Part shown: one piece after another, positions 1 to 7,664 of the stretch
Layout of the letters: each line of letters starts with the position of its first letter
Numbering within the stretch: position 1 is the first letter of the stretch
Origin: Parablautia muri
GTDB taxonomy: Bacteria; Bacillota; Clostridia; Lachnospirales; Lachnospiraceae
Direction: 5' to 3'
DNA length: 64,000 nt
NCBI RefSeq assembly: GCF_009917485.1
Contig: NZ_QZDT01000004.1
Span: 114,852-178,851, forward strand
The notes under the pieces: generated by a model
Database searches by the model: none
Told to the model about the DNA's origin: nothing
What the model saw: the letters and a program-made list of their open reading frames with translations, nothing else
Position numbers and translations under genes: made by a program

Positions 1-612
1 TTTAACATGAGCTTAAACGGGCTTATGGGAACGGATTTGTACGAAAAGACAGTTGGAGTTATCGGAACAGGAAAGATTGGGCAGGCCATGATCAGGATTT
101 TGAATGGTTTTCAGACCCATGTGCTTTGCTATGATCCTTATCCCGTAGAAGGGTTGGAGGCCGAGTATGTGTCTCTTGATGAGCTGTTTAAAAGTTCGGA
201 TATCATATCACTGCACTGTCCGCTCACAAAGGATACAAGGCATTTGATCAACAAAGATACAATTGCCAAAATGAAAAAGGGCGTTTATCTGGTAAATACT
301 TCAAGAGGCGACCTGATTCATACGGAAGATTTGATTGACGCTATGCTGGAAGGAAAGTTTGGAGGCGTAGGCCTGGATGTGTATGAGGAGGAGGAAGGCG
401 TTTTTTACGAGGATAAGTCCGGCGATATCATCACAGATGATAATCTGGCACGGCTTATGACCTTTCCCAACGTGCTTATCACTTCTCATATGGGCTTTTT
501 TACAAAAGAGGCAATGCAGGCAATTGCCAAGGTTACTTTAGAAAATGCTTATGCGCTTGAAAACGGCCTTCCGCTGGTCAATCAGGTAGGCGCAGAAATG
601 GTTCAGGTGTGA
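1..612 (+). CDS. D-2-hydroxyacid (D-lactate) dehydrogenase, C-terminal part
   Basis: The reading frame is already open at base 1, so this is the last 203 residues of a protein that is normally about 330 residues long. It holds the NAD-binding GTGKIG glycine motif, the NTSRGDL segment with the substrate-binding Arg, the DVYEEE segment with the acid residue, and TSHMGFFT with the catalytic His. The FPNVLITSH and FFTKEA blocks are typical of D-lactate dehydrogenases, which reduce pyruvate to D-lactate with NADH in the cytoplasm. A related 2-hydroxyacid specificity cannot be excluded. The Met at base 7 is internal, not the start. Confidence 0.85.
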   Translation, partial: FNMSLNGLMGTDLYEKTVGVIGTGKIGQAMIRILNGFQTHVLCYDPYPVEGLEAEYVSLDELFKSSDIISLHCPLTKDTRHLINKDTIAKMKKGVYLVNTSRGDLIHTEDLIDAMLEGKFGGVGLDVYEEEEGVFYEDKSGDIITDDNLARLMTFPNVLITSHMGFFTKEAMQAIAKVTLENAYALENGLPLVNQVGAEMVQV

Positions 613-641
613 TTGTAAAATTTTTTTTTTTCTGCTATAAT
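613..641 (+). promoter_or_regulatory. Sigma-A promoter for the GNAT gene
   Basis: TTGTAA at 613-618 and TATAAT at 636-641 are separated by exactly 17 bases, and TGC directly before the -10 makes it an extended -10. The -35 starts at the stop codon of the dehydrogenase, so the acetyltransferase gene has its own promoter. Confidence 0.7.
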
Positions 642-660
642 CATACAATGGTATTGTATG
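642..660 (+). promoter_or_regulatory. Palindrome at the transcription start of the GNAT gene
   Basis: CATACAAT and ATTGTATG are perfect inverted repeats around a GGT centre. They begin at the last base of the -10 element and cover the expected start site near 648, with the ribosome site (AAGGGATAAGG) following. This could be an operator for a dimeric repressor or a small hairpin at the 5' end of the mRNA. Confidence 0.4.
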
Positions 661-673
661 AAGGGATAAGGCA

Positions 674-1168
674 ATGGAACAGGAACTATCTTACGAAATA
701 CGTTTTGCAGACCAAGATGAGTGGGAAGAGGCCATAGGGCTGGCCTGGAAAACCTTCTTGGAGTTTGAAGCGGCAGATTATACCCAGGAGGGAGTCAAAA
801 GTTTTGAAGATTTTATCACAAACTCAAGTGTAAAGCAGATGTTTGTTATGGGCATATATCAAATGATGGCAGCCTATGATAAGGGTAAGATTGTGGGCAT
901 GATTACATTGCGGAATGAGATGCATATTTCTCTGCTCTTTGTGGATAAAGATTATCATCGACAGGGAATTGGCAGGGCATTGATTGAAAAGATGGCCGAT
1001 TATGTGGCGGATGAGCTGGGAAAAAGCAGGCTGACGGTAAATGCTGCGCCTTATGGGATTGATTTTTACCATAAAGTAGGTTTCAGAGACTTAGGGCCAC
1101 AGGTTTGGCAGGATGGAATTAAGTATACGCCTATGGAATACATCTTTTCAGACAAAAAGTTGCGTTAA
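674..1168 (+). CDS. GNAT family N-acetyltransferase
   Basis: This is a single-domain cytoplasmic acyltransferase of 164 residues, the usual GNAT length. The acetyl-CoA pyrophosphate loop (motif A) is visible as YHRQGIGRALIEKM at about residues 95-108, preceded by the beta-4 strand ISLLFVD. The C-terminal YHKVGFRDLG block is the typical GNAT closing motif. The substrate cannot be read from the sequence. It has its own promoter and palindrome upstream and is followed by about 80 bases without a clear terminator. Confidence 0.85.
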   Translation: MEQELSYEIRFADQDEWEEAIGLAWKTFLEFEAADYTQEGVKSFEDFITNSSVKQMFVMGIYQMMAAYDKGKIVGMITLRNEMHISLLFVDKDYHRQGIGRALIEKMADYVADELGKSRLTVNAAPYGIDFYHKVGFRDLGPQVWQDGIKYTPMEYIFSDKKLR

Positions 1169-1251
1169 AACAAGTTGAGGCGTACTGCCGCCGATTATTA
1201 TTTGAGGATAATGAAGGTGTGCAGACGCTATAATGAATGTAGGTGGAATGT

Positions 1252-2505
1252 ATGGAATATATTCACAGTAAAGATATTTTTCTTCTGATGCGGGACACTT
1301 TAAAGCTGATTGACCGCAAGTCAATGGACCACGGTTCCAGGGTCGCTTATTATTTATATAAGATGCTGGAGTGCAAAGGCGGTTATGAGAAGTTTGAGCT
1401 GGCTGATTTTGTGTTTTTGGCTTCTATGCATGATGTTGGTGCGTATAAAACGGAAAATCTGAAAGATATGCTTCAATATGAGTTCAAGGAAACCATGGCT
1501 CATAGTGTTTATGGGTATCTGGTTTTCAAATATTTATCTCCTTTAAGCGAACTTGCCAAGATTATTCTTTATCATCATATGGATTATTCTCAGCTGCAGG
1601 GGATGGATTTCGAGCATAAAGACATCACGGCCTGTTTAAATTTAGCGGAGAAAGTTGATATTTATGCAACGATTCTTGGGGATAAATTTGATGTAAACAG
1701 ATTTAGAAAGCATATTGGCACCATATTAAGCCAGGAGTCCTTCGACCTGTTTAGAGAGGCCATAGAGAAATATGATGTTATAAACAAGGTACAAAGCGGC
1801 GATTACAAAACCGAGCTGGATGAGATTGCGGAGTACATGATCTTCACCAATGCGGATAAGAAAAAATCCATTGAAATGCTTATGTATACCCAGGGCTTTA
1901 AAGAGGAAAGCTTGGTGTTTAACGCCGTTACCTGTACGTGTATAGCGGAAATTTTAGGCCAGAAGGCGGGGCTGAATGAACTGGAAAGAGAGCAGCTTTA
2001 TTATGGGACGCTGCTCCATGATATAGGGATGCTTGCGATTCCCAGCGGAATTATGGATGCGCCAAGGAACCTGACGCCGGAAGAATATAAAAAAGTAAAG
2101 ATGCACGTGCTTTTAGCGGAAAAGGTTTTGAAAAATAGAATGGCAGAAGAGGTTGTAGGTATTGTGGCAACCCATCATGAGCGGGGGGATGGAAGCGGCT
2201 ATCCCAGAGGACTTAAAGAAGCCCAGATGAACCGCAGCCAATGGATTTTGCAGCTTGCGGATTCGGTGTCGGCGCTTTTGGTAGAAAAGACTTACAGACC
2301 GGCATTAGACAGGGATGAAGTGCGTATGCTCCTGCGGAAAGAAGCGGAGAAGGGCAAATACAACAATATGATTGTCAACCTGTTTTTGGATGGGCAGAGC
2401 GAGATTATGGATTATGTAAAGACCCGGGTAGATAAGACGCTGGTTACTTATCACAAATTAAACCAACAGTACAGAAAAGTTTCTAAAAAATTAGGGCAGA
2501 GCTAA
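1252..2505 (+). CDS. HD-GYP domain protein with two HD units
   Basis: The protein has 417 residues from ATG 1252, chosen because AGGTGG lies six bases upstream; a GTG at 1243 overlaps that site. The C-terminal half carries HDIG near residue 256 and HHERGDGSGYP near residue 307, the HD-GYP signature of cyclic-di-GMP phosphodiesterases. The first His of the usual HSxRVA helix is absent there (FNAVTCTCIAEIL). The N-terminal half contains an HD-like unit with HGSRVAYYL, HDVG and HH but no GYP motif. Degradation of c-di-GMP or a related dinucleotide is the likely role. No receiver or sensor domain is present. Confidence 0.8.
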   Translation: MEYIHSKDIFLLMRDTLKLIDRKSMDHGSRVAYYLYKMLECKGGYEKFELADFVFLASMHDVGAYKTENLKDMLQYEFKETMAHSVYGYLVFKYLSPLSELAKIILYHHMDYSQLQGMDFEHKDITACLNLAEKVDIYATILGDKFDVNRFRKHIGTILSQESFDLFREAIEKYDVINKVQSGDYKTELDEIAEYMIFTNADKKKSIEMLMYTQGFKEESLVFNAVTCTCIAEILGQKAGLNELEREQLYYGTLLHDIGMLAIPSGIMDAPRNLTPEEYKKVKMHVLLAEKVLKNRMAEEVVGIVATHHERGDGSGYPRGLKEAQMNRSQWILQLADSVSALLVEKTYRPALDRDEVRMLLRKEAEKGKYNNMIVNLFLDGQSEIMDYVKTRVDKTLVTYHKLNQQYRKVSKKLGQS

Positions 2506-2587
2506 AGGCCTGAATAAGAAATAAGATAATAATGAAATGGGTGTATAAAAATACATAAGAATACGTAAGAAAAGGAAGGGACAGGTT

Positions 2588-3319
2588 TTGGGCAGATTTT
2601 TTAACATGGACAGTCCGCTGTTTAGTTTTTTGAATAAAGTGGCAGATTTAATCATATTAAATTTATTGACACTGATTTGCTGTATCCCGATTTTTACGGT
2701 GGGAGCTGCTATGACAGGACTAAATTACGTGTGCCTTAAGATGGTTCGAAATGAAGAAGGATACATTGCCAGAGGTTTCTTTAAATCCTTTAAGCAGAAT
2801 TTTAAGCAGGCAACCATCATATGGCTGATTATTCTGCTGGTGGTTGGCGTACTGGCAGGGGACGTGTTTATCATGCGTTATTCTAATGTTGCATTTCCCA
2901 CATGGATCAAGATGGCGCTTTTAGCGGTGGGACTGATTGTAATAGTGGCGCTCATGCATGTGTTTCCGGTTCTTGCCAGATTTGACAATACAATTAAAAA
3001 TACATTTAGAAATTCTCTGTACATGGGCATTTTGACCCTTCCCAAAACAATTCTTATGATAGTGTTCTGGATTCTGCCTATTGTGATTATGATGCTTTCC
3101 TTCCAGGCCTTTCCGTTTGTTTTTCTGTTGGGAATTTCCGGTCCGGCTTTTTTATGCGCGCTTTTGTACAATAAGACTTTTAAACGCTTTGAGCCGGAGC
3201 AGGAGGAAGTTGTTGGAGATTATGAGTGGACCGTAGCCGTAGACGAAGAAGGCGAAAAGGAAAAAGGTACAAAAGATGTCATAGAAACAGAAGTACAGGA
3301 ACATACGGAAGAAATCTAG
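2588..3319 (+). CDS. YesL-like DUF624 membrane protein
   Basis: It starts at TTG 2588 after an AAGGAAGGGACAGG ribosome site and encodes 243 residues. The N-terminus GRFFNMDSPLFSFLNK followed by a hydrophobic helix is the hallmark of the DUF624/YesL family. About five hydrophobic segments are visible (residues 20-45, 70-95, 98-125, 145-170, 172-195), followed by an acidic tail of about 45 residues rich in Glu. Members usually sit beside sugar ABC transporter genes, as here with the UgpC-type ATPase next door. Biochemical function is unknown. Confidence 0.8.
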   Translation: MGRFFNMDSPLFSFLNKVADLIILNLLTLICCIPIFTVGAAMTGLNYVCLKMVRNEEGYIARGFFKSFKQNFKQATIIWLIILLVVGVLAGDVFIMRYSNVAFPTWIKMALLAVGLIVIVALMHVFPVLARFDNTIKNTFRNSLYMGILTLPKTILMIVFWILPIVIMMLSFQAFPFVFLLGISGPAFLCALLYNKTFKRFEPEQEEVVGDYEWTVAVDEEGEKEKGTKDVIETEVQEHTEEI

Positions 3320-3600
3320 CGCAGCAGCAAATGTAAGCTGAACGGGCCCCATTACGTAACAATTTGCCGAAGACTAAAGGGTCTATATATGAGGTTTAAA
3401 GGCTGGCAAAGCGATTGTACAAAGTGACTATATTCAGGCGTTGTTTTTTGTACGTTTTGCTGTTTGATGGCAAAAGCATAAATATTTATAAGCATTTTCT
3501 CTAATACATTGTAAAATCTTTGTGGAATAGTGGCATAGGCAGAAATGAAAATCTCATGTATACTTAATGCAGAGTCAAAAATCCCAAGGAGGCAAATAAA

Positions 3601-4710
3601 ATGGCAAGTTTATCATTAAAAAATATCTGCAAAAAATACCCCAATGGATTCGAAGCCGTAAAAGATTTCAATCTTGAAATTGCAGATAAAGAGTTTATTA
3701 TTTTCGTAGGTCCTTCAGGTTGTGGTAAGTCTACTACATTGCGTATGGTTGCAGGTCTGGAAGACATTTCTTCCGGTGAATTAAAGATTGGTGACAGAGT
3801 GGTAAATGATGTTGAGCCTAAGGACAGAGATATTGCTATGGTATTCCAGAACTACGCTCTGTATCCTCATATGTCAGTATATGACAATATGGCTTTCGGA
3901 CTTAAGTTAAGGAAAGTTCCGAAGGATGAAATTGATAAGATGGTAAAAGAAGCAGCTAAGATTCTTGACCTGACAGCTCTTCTTGATCGTAAGCCGAAGG
4001 CTTTGTCCGGTGGTCAGAGACAGCGTGTTGCTATGGGACGTGCTATCGTGCGTAATCCTAAGGTATTCCTGATGGATGAGCCTCTTTCCAACTTGGATGC
4101 TAAGCTGCGTGTACAGATGCGTATTGAGATTGCTAAGCTGCATCAGAGATTAGGAACCACCATCATCTACGTAACGCATGACCAGACAGAGGCTATGACA
4201 CTTGGTGATAGAATCGTAGTTATGAAGGATGGTGTTATCCAGCAGGTAGATACACCTCAGAATTTGTATGAGAAACCGGCTAACCTGTTCGTAGCAGGAT
4301 TCATGGGATCTCCTCAGATGAACTTCCTTGATGCGGTAGTAGAAGTTAAGGGTGATGCAGCAAGCCTTAAGGTTGCTGGAAAGAGCATCAACCTTCCTAA
4401 GGAAAAAGCTAAGAAACTCATTGATGGCGGGTATGCAGGAAAGACAGTTACCTTTGGTATTCGTCCTGAAGATGTTTATGATTCAGAAGCATTCGTTAGC
4501 TCAGCTCAATGCGTATTTGAATCAACTATCAAGGTTTATGAATTGCTTGGTGCAGAAGTTTACTTATACTTTGATTTGGCTGAATTCCCGATTACGGCAA
4601 GAGTTGATTCCCGTACAACAGCAAGACCTGGCGATACAGTTAGATTTGCATTTGATGTTGATAAGATTCATGTATTTGACAAAGAAACTGAGCATGTTAT
4701 TACTAACTAG
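3601..4710 (+). CDS. ugpC: Carbohydrate ABC transporter ATPase, UgpC/MsmK/MsmX type
   Basis: This 369-residue cytoplasmic ATPase energises CUT1 sugar importers. It shows Walker A GPSGCGKST (about 38-46), Q-loop VFQNYALYPHM, signature LSGGQRQRVAMGRA, Walker B VFLMDEPLSNLD, H-loop VTHDQTEAM, and a C-terminal OB-type domain from about residue 240. AAGGAGG lies just before the ATG. It stands alone, without permeases, as do the multitask MsmX/MsmK ATPases that serve several importers. The arabinofuranoside importer at 11574-14858 lacks an ATPase, so this is its likely motor. Codon use is strongly biased, which suggests high expression. Confidence 0.93.
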   Translation: MASLSLKNICKKYPNGFEAVKDFNLEIADKEFIIFVGPSGCGKSTTLRMVAGLEDISSGELKIGDRVVNDVEPKDRDIAMVFQNYALYPHMSVYDNMAFGLKLRKVPKDEIDKMVKEAAKILDLTALLDRKPKALSGGQRQRVAMGRAIVRNPKVFLMDEPLSNLDAKLRVQMRIEIAKLHQRLGTTIIYVTHDQTEAMTLGDRIVVMKDGVIQQVDTPQNLYEKPANLFVAGFMGSPQMNFLDAVVEVKGDAASLKVAGKSINLPKEKAKKLIDGGYAGKTVTFGIRPEDVYDSEAFVSSAQCVFESTIKVYELLGAEVYLYFDLAEFPITARVDSRTTARPGDTVRFAFDVDKIHVFDKETEHVITN

Positions 4711-4730
4711 TAATAAGTATATACATAAAG

Positions 4731-4756
4731 AAGGATGCCATTGGCATCCTTTTTTA
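4731..4756 (+). terminator. Intrinsic terminator after ugpC
   Basis: AAGGATGCCA at 4731-4740 pairs with TGGCATCCTT at 4742-4751, and seven T residues run through the 3' arm. It lies 20 bases after the ugpC stop codon and closes that transcript. Confidence 0.9.
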
Positions 4757-4783
4757 TGTATGGATTTGGTAACTATTCAGCCA

Positions 4784-5059
4784 GGTCTGTGCATTTACTG
4801 CACAGACCGTGAGAATATGGTTAGGGAGTGCAAAATCCCATCGCTGAAGGCGATTTTTAATGGATTTTGCAAGTAACAGTCAGCAAGGCTGAACTGTTGT
4901 TACTGGATTTGCGGGAAGATCAATAAACTTACTTGCAAAGCAAGTCAGCGTTTGATAACATAAAAACGATCGGCCAAGTCTGGTATCTGCCATTTACTAA
5001 GCTGGTGGGTGAGCTTAAGCATATGACGCTACCGGCTTTTGCGCAAAGCAAAGTGCCGG
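4784..5059. repeat. Cluster of hairpins in a 376-base gap
   Basis: The gap between ugpC and the CdaR-like gene contains no plausible protein but several inverted repeats. A perfect 10-bp stem lies at 4784-4808 (GGTCTGTGCA). A two-part stem spans 4830-4870 with GCAAAATCC outside and ATCGC inside. A stem with one bulge is at 4875-4898 (AACAGT/CAGC), one at 4931-4945 (ACTTGC-AAA-GCAAGT), and one at 5032-5059 (CCGGC/GCCGG). None has a terminator-like T-run. The arrangement resembles clustered REP/MITE-like intergenic elements or a structured leader of the downstream gene. Confidence 0.6.
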
Positions 5060-5086
5060 ATGAATGTTTGGAAAGGATGTAAGGAA

Positions 5087-6172
5087 ATGATATCAACACA
5101 GATTATTGAGAACTGCATTGAAGAACTTCGAATCATTACCAAAGTAAATTTGGCGATATTTGCTTTGGATGGAACAGAGGTTGCGTCTACCTTTGACAGC
5201 AGTGATATACCGGAATATATTATCAAAGGTTTTGTTGACTCTCCGGCGGACAGCCAGGTTATAGGGAGAGACCATTTATTTAAAATAACAGACGAGGGAG
5301 AGCTTGCATATATTCTGATTGCAAGAGGTAATAATGACGAGTCTTATTTGATTGGAAAAATAGCGGTCAGCCAGATGCAGCAGTTGCTGACGGCTTATAA
5401 GGAGCGGTTTGACCGCAATAATTTTTTCCAGAATCTGCTTTTGGATAATCTGCTTTTGGTTGATGTCTATAATCGTGCCAAAAAGCTTCATATTGAGGTG
5501 ATGGTACCGAGAGTGGTGCTGATTATTGAGACAGGCACAGAAAAGGATGGTACAGCTGCTGAATTTTTGCGCGGCATGTTTTCTTCCCAGTCGGGAGATT
5601 TTATCACTGCAGTAGATGAAAGCAATGTGATTTTGATAAAAGCACTTGACCAGAAAGAAGGGTATACGGAAGTTGAGCATACGGCGCAGACAATTGTGGA
5701 TATGATGAGCACAGAAGCTATGATGAATGTCAGAGTAGGCTATGGCACCATTGTGCAGGAGCTGAAGGATGTATCTAAGTCCTATAAAGAGGCAATGATG
5801 GCGTTGAATGTAGGTAAGATTTTCTATGTGGAAAAAAAGGTAAACTCTTATGGAAGTCTTGGAATAGGACGTTTAATTTATCAGCTGCCGGCCAATTTGT
5901 GCAAGATTTTTATTGAGGAAATTTTTGGAAAAAACGATCCCGGAGACTTTGACGAAGAAATCGTTACTACTGTCAATAAGTTTTTTGAGAACAATTTGAA
6001 TGTGTCTGAAACATCCAGACAGCTATTTGTGCACAGAAATACGCTTGTATACAGAGTGGAGAAATTGCAAAAGCTCACCGGGCTTGATGTGAGGACCTTT
6101 GATGATGCACTTACCTTTAAAATTGCCATGATGGTATATGGTTATATGCGGTATCTGGACTTAGAAGAATAA
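5087..6172 (+). CDS. CdaR/PucR-family transcriptional regulator
   Basis: The protein has 361 residues from ATG 5087, preceded by AAGGATGTAAGG; an in-frame TTG 48 bases upstream has no ribosome site. The C-terminus (about 300-350) is a PucR-type helix-turn-helix, with FFENNLNVSETSRQLFVHRN followed by TLVYRVEKLQKLTGLD. The middle part resembles the GGDEF-like domain of CdaR regulators, and the N-terminus is a small sensor-like region. CdaR homologues respond to sugar acids and related metabolites. Its position after ugpC suggests control of carbohydrate uptake, but the ligand and targets are not visible. Confidence 0.85.
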   Translation: MISTQIIENCIEELRIITKVNLAIFALDGTEVASTFDSSDIPEYIIKGFVDSPADSQVIGRDHLFKITDEGELAYILIARGNNDESYLIGKIAVSQMQQLLTAYKERFDRNNFFQNLLLDNLLLVDVYNRAKKLHIEVMVPRVVLIIETGTEKDGTAAEFLRGMFSSQSGDFITAVDESNVILIKALDQKEGYTEVEHTAQTIVDMMSTEAMMNVRVGYGTIVQELKDVSKSYKEAMMALNVGKIFYVEKKVNSYGSLGIGRLIYQLPANLCKIFIEEIFGKNDPGDFDEEIVTTVNKFFENNLNVSETSRQLFVHRNTLVYRVEKLQKLTGLDVRTFDDALTFKIAMMVYGYMRYLDLEE

Positions 6173-6269
6173 TAAAAAGAGTTTGGCTAAAGACCAAACT
6201 GTTAATCATTAAATATCTGTGAAAATTTCCAATATGGAATGAACAACCTTATTTTCGAATACAATAGTA

Positions 6270-6395
6270 AAGAACGTAATAGCTTGGCCCCTAAGCTTCA
6301 TATTGGCCGCAAAGCCCGTAAAGATACATGGCGAGGTTATGGGGGTATTCCGATGGGGTGCCGATAGAGGACTTCAAATAGCCGGATAAAGAACT
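6270..6395 (+). promoter_or_regulatory. Structured leader, possible GEMM-like (c-di-GMP-I) riboswitch
   Basis: The 239-base gap before the DUF6128 gene contains GCAAAGCC at about 6314-6321 and GGGGTGCCGAT about 45 bases later. The same two words, in the same order and spacing, form the conserved core of GEMM-I riboswitches (GCAAAGCC and GGGTTGCCGA). The GNRA-capped P2 stem and the GGnCTAAAG block are not clearly present, and no terminator is obvious downstream, so any control would act on translation. This is a weak call made by eye. Confidence 0.3.
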
Positions 6396-6411
6396 ATTGG
6401 GAGGGATAAGG

Positions 6412-7284
6412 TTGTATTTATATGAGAAAAAAATTGTTTATCTGTCTTTATTGGAGAATGGACTGAAAAAAGTTTCCGCCGGATTTGTAAGTGTAGCACG
6501 GGAGAAGGATGCTTTTATTTTGGACATACATATAAAGAGTGAGGGAATATTTTTTGGAAGAAAATATTCGCTTTTTCTTATATCTGACAATGGAGGGATA
6601 GAGTTGGGAAACGTAACAGGGCAGCATGGAAGGGCGGATGCACACAGATCATTTATTGTACAAAATGGTATTGCTCGATTTGGGGAAAAAGAATATAAGG
6701 AAGAAGACATTTATGGCGTACTGATTCGCATAGATGAACAAAGGGAAATTTCCGGATATTGGCAGGAGAGCGAAAATGACGGCGAAAAACAAAAAAGTCA
6801 GGAATTGTCTGCGGCGGACAAAGATTTGGAGAGGGAGAAGACTTCTGATAAAAAAATTTCACGGAAGGAAGTTTCCATAAAGAGCATACCGGAGAAAGAA
6901 ATACCCGCTTTTCTTTTACAATCGGCTGCCAGTGATAAATGGGAACAGCTTCAACAGTGTTATAAAAAGGTACATCCGTTTGGAGACGAGAGAGTTTTTT
7001 TATCTATAGAACCGAAGGATTTTGTTGTATTACAGGCCCCTTATCAGAGACTTGTAAATAATAGTTTTTTGCTACATGGATTTTATAATTACCGGCATAT
7101 GATTCTAGGGCCGGATAAAGAGCTTGGAAATGGTGAAGGAAACTGCTTTTATTTAGGAGTGCCGGGAACGTATTTTGAGAGAGAAAAAATGGTGGCAATC
7201 ATGTTCGGATTTGAAGGATTTGAATGCGATGGAGCAGTGGAAATCGGAAAATTTGGATATTATATGCGGCGGGTGGAACTGTAA
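6412..7284 (+). CDS. DUF6128 protein of unknown function
   Basis: The start is taken as TTG 6412 because GGGAGG lies seven bases upstream; the protein is then 290 residues. No signal peptide or membrane segment is seen. Residues 1-120 form a beta-rich N-terminal region. Residues 125-165 are a charged Lys/Glu linker. Residues 170-290 (WEQLQQCYKKVHPFGDE to the end) form the C-terminal DUF6128-type domain, which includes QRLVNNSFLLHGFYNYRH and YLGVPGTYFEREK. Such proteins occur in Lachnospiraceae; their role is unknown. The gene may be controlled by the structured leader before it. Confidence 0.7.
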   Translation: MYLYEKKIVYLSLLENGLKKVSAGFVSVAREKDAFILDIHIKSEGIFFGRKYSLFLISDNGGIELGNVTGQHGRADAHRSFIVQNGIARFGEKEYKEEDIYGVLIRIDEQREISGYWQESENDGEKQKSQELSAADKDLEREKTSDKKISRKEVSIKSIPEKEIPAFLLQSAASDKWEQLQQCYKKVHPFGDERVFLSIEPKDFVVLQAPYQRLVNNSFLLHGFYNYRHMILGPDKELGNGEGNCFYLGVPGTYFEREKMVAIMFGFEGFECDGAVEIGKFGYYMRRVEL

Positions 7285-7533
7285 AAAGAACCGCCCTTTA
7301 TCCTCAGGGAAACTGCCATGCGTTACCAATACAGTTAACTAGGACCAGGCACCCTTGCGGCACATGGAAAATTCTGTTTAGTGCTGCTTTGTTCCCAACC
7401 TGACACGGTTCACAGACATCCATTGCGCAAGACCCAATCGTCAATGCCACTTGTATTGGGCAGCCATGACAGCTTCCCTGAAAACAAAGCCGCACGGTTC
7501 CTTAGTATTGTGATTCTATCGGTATAATGTCTC
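7283..7533 (-). ncRNA. ffs: Signal recognition particle RNA, large bacterial type
   Basis: Read on the minus strand, the conserved SRP core is present: CCGTGTCAGGTTGGGAACA followed by AAGCAGCACTAA, and then GTGCCGC and GGGTGCCTGG closing helix 8. About 130 bases of 5' sequence precede the core, which fits the Alu-domain-containing scRNA of Gram-positives. The ends pair (GAACCG near 7500 with CGGTTC near 7288) and are followed by five T residues, giving termination at about 7283. The 5' end is set from the promoter; processing could place it nearer 7503. The RNA guides ribosomes making membrane and secreted proteins to the membrane together with Ffh. Confidence 0.9.
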
Positions 7534-7539
7534 TTAAGT

Positions 7540-7568
7540 AGTATATGTGTTTTTGACGGGTTTGTCAA
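7540..7568 (-). promoter_or_regulatory. Strong sigma-A promoter for the SRP RNA
   Basis: On the minus strand TTGACA (7568-7563) and TATACT (7545-7540) are separated by exactly 17 bases. The -35 matches consensus perfectly and the -10 has one mismatch, as expected for a stable RNA gene. Confidence 0.88.
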
Positions 7569-7596
7569 CTGAAACGGAAAGAAGAACACAGAAATC

Positions 7597-7640
7597 AAAC
7601 ACCGAAGCCGTGAATTGTAAACTGTACGGCTCCGGTGTTT
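7597..7640 (-). terminator. Terminator of the arabinofuranosidase operon
   Basis: AAACACCGAAGCCGT (7597-7611) and ACGGCTCCGGTGTTT (7626-7640) form a 15-bp stem with one mismatch and a 14-base loop. It lies 25 bases after the GH127 stop codon and is followed on the minus strand by a T-rich stretch. It insulates the operon from the SRP RNA promoter. Confidence 0.75.
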
Positions 7641-7664
7641 GTGCATATTCGTTTTTAGACGGTT

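Noticed and set aside
1166..1197. Sigma-D promoter before the HD-GYP gene
   Set aside because: TAAA and GCCGATTA are present, but the spacing is about 20 rather than 15 bases and the -10 has a mismatch.
3320..3600. Promoter for ugpC
   Set aside because: A TATACT at 3559 is the only -10-like element, and no acceptable -35 lies 16-18 bases upstream. The region shows nothing firm.
4352..4876. 174-codon open frame on the plus strand
   Set aside because: It overlaps the 3' end of ugpC in another frame, has no ribosome site and runs through the ugpC terminator.
7304..7646. Small minus-strand open frames of 60-80 codons
   Set aside because: They lie inside the SRP RNA and the operon terminator; the RNA call explains the sequence.
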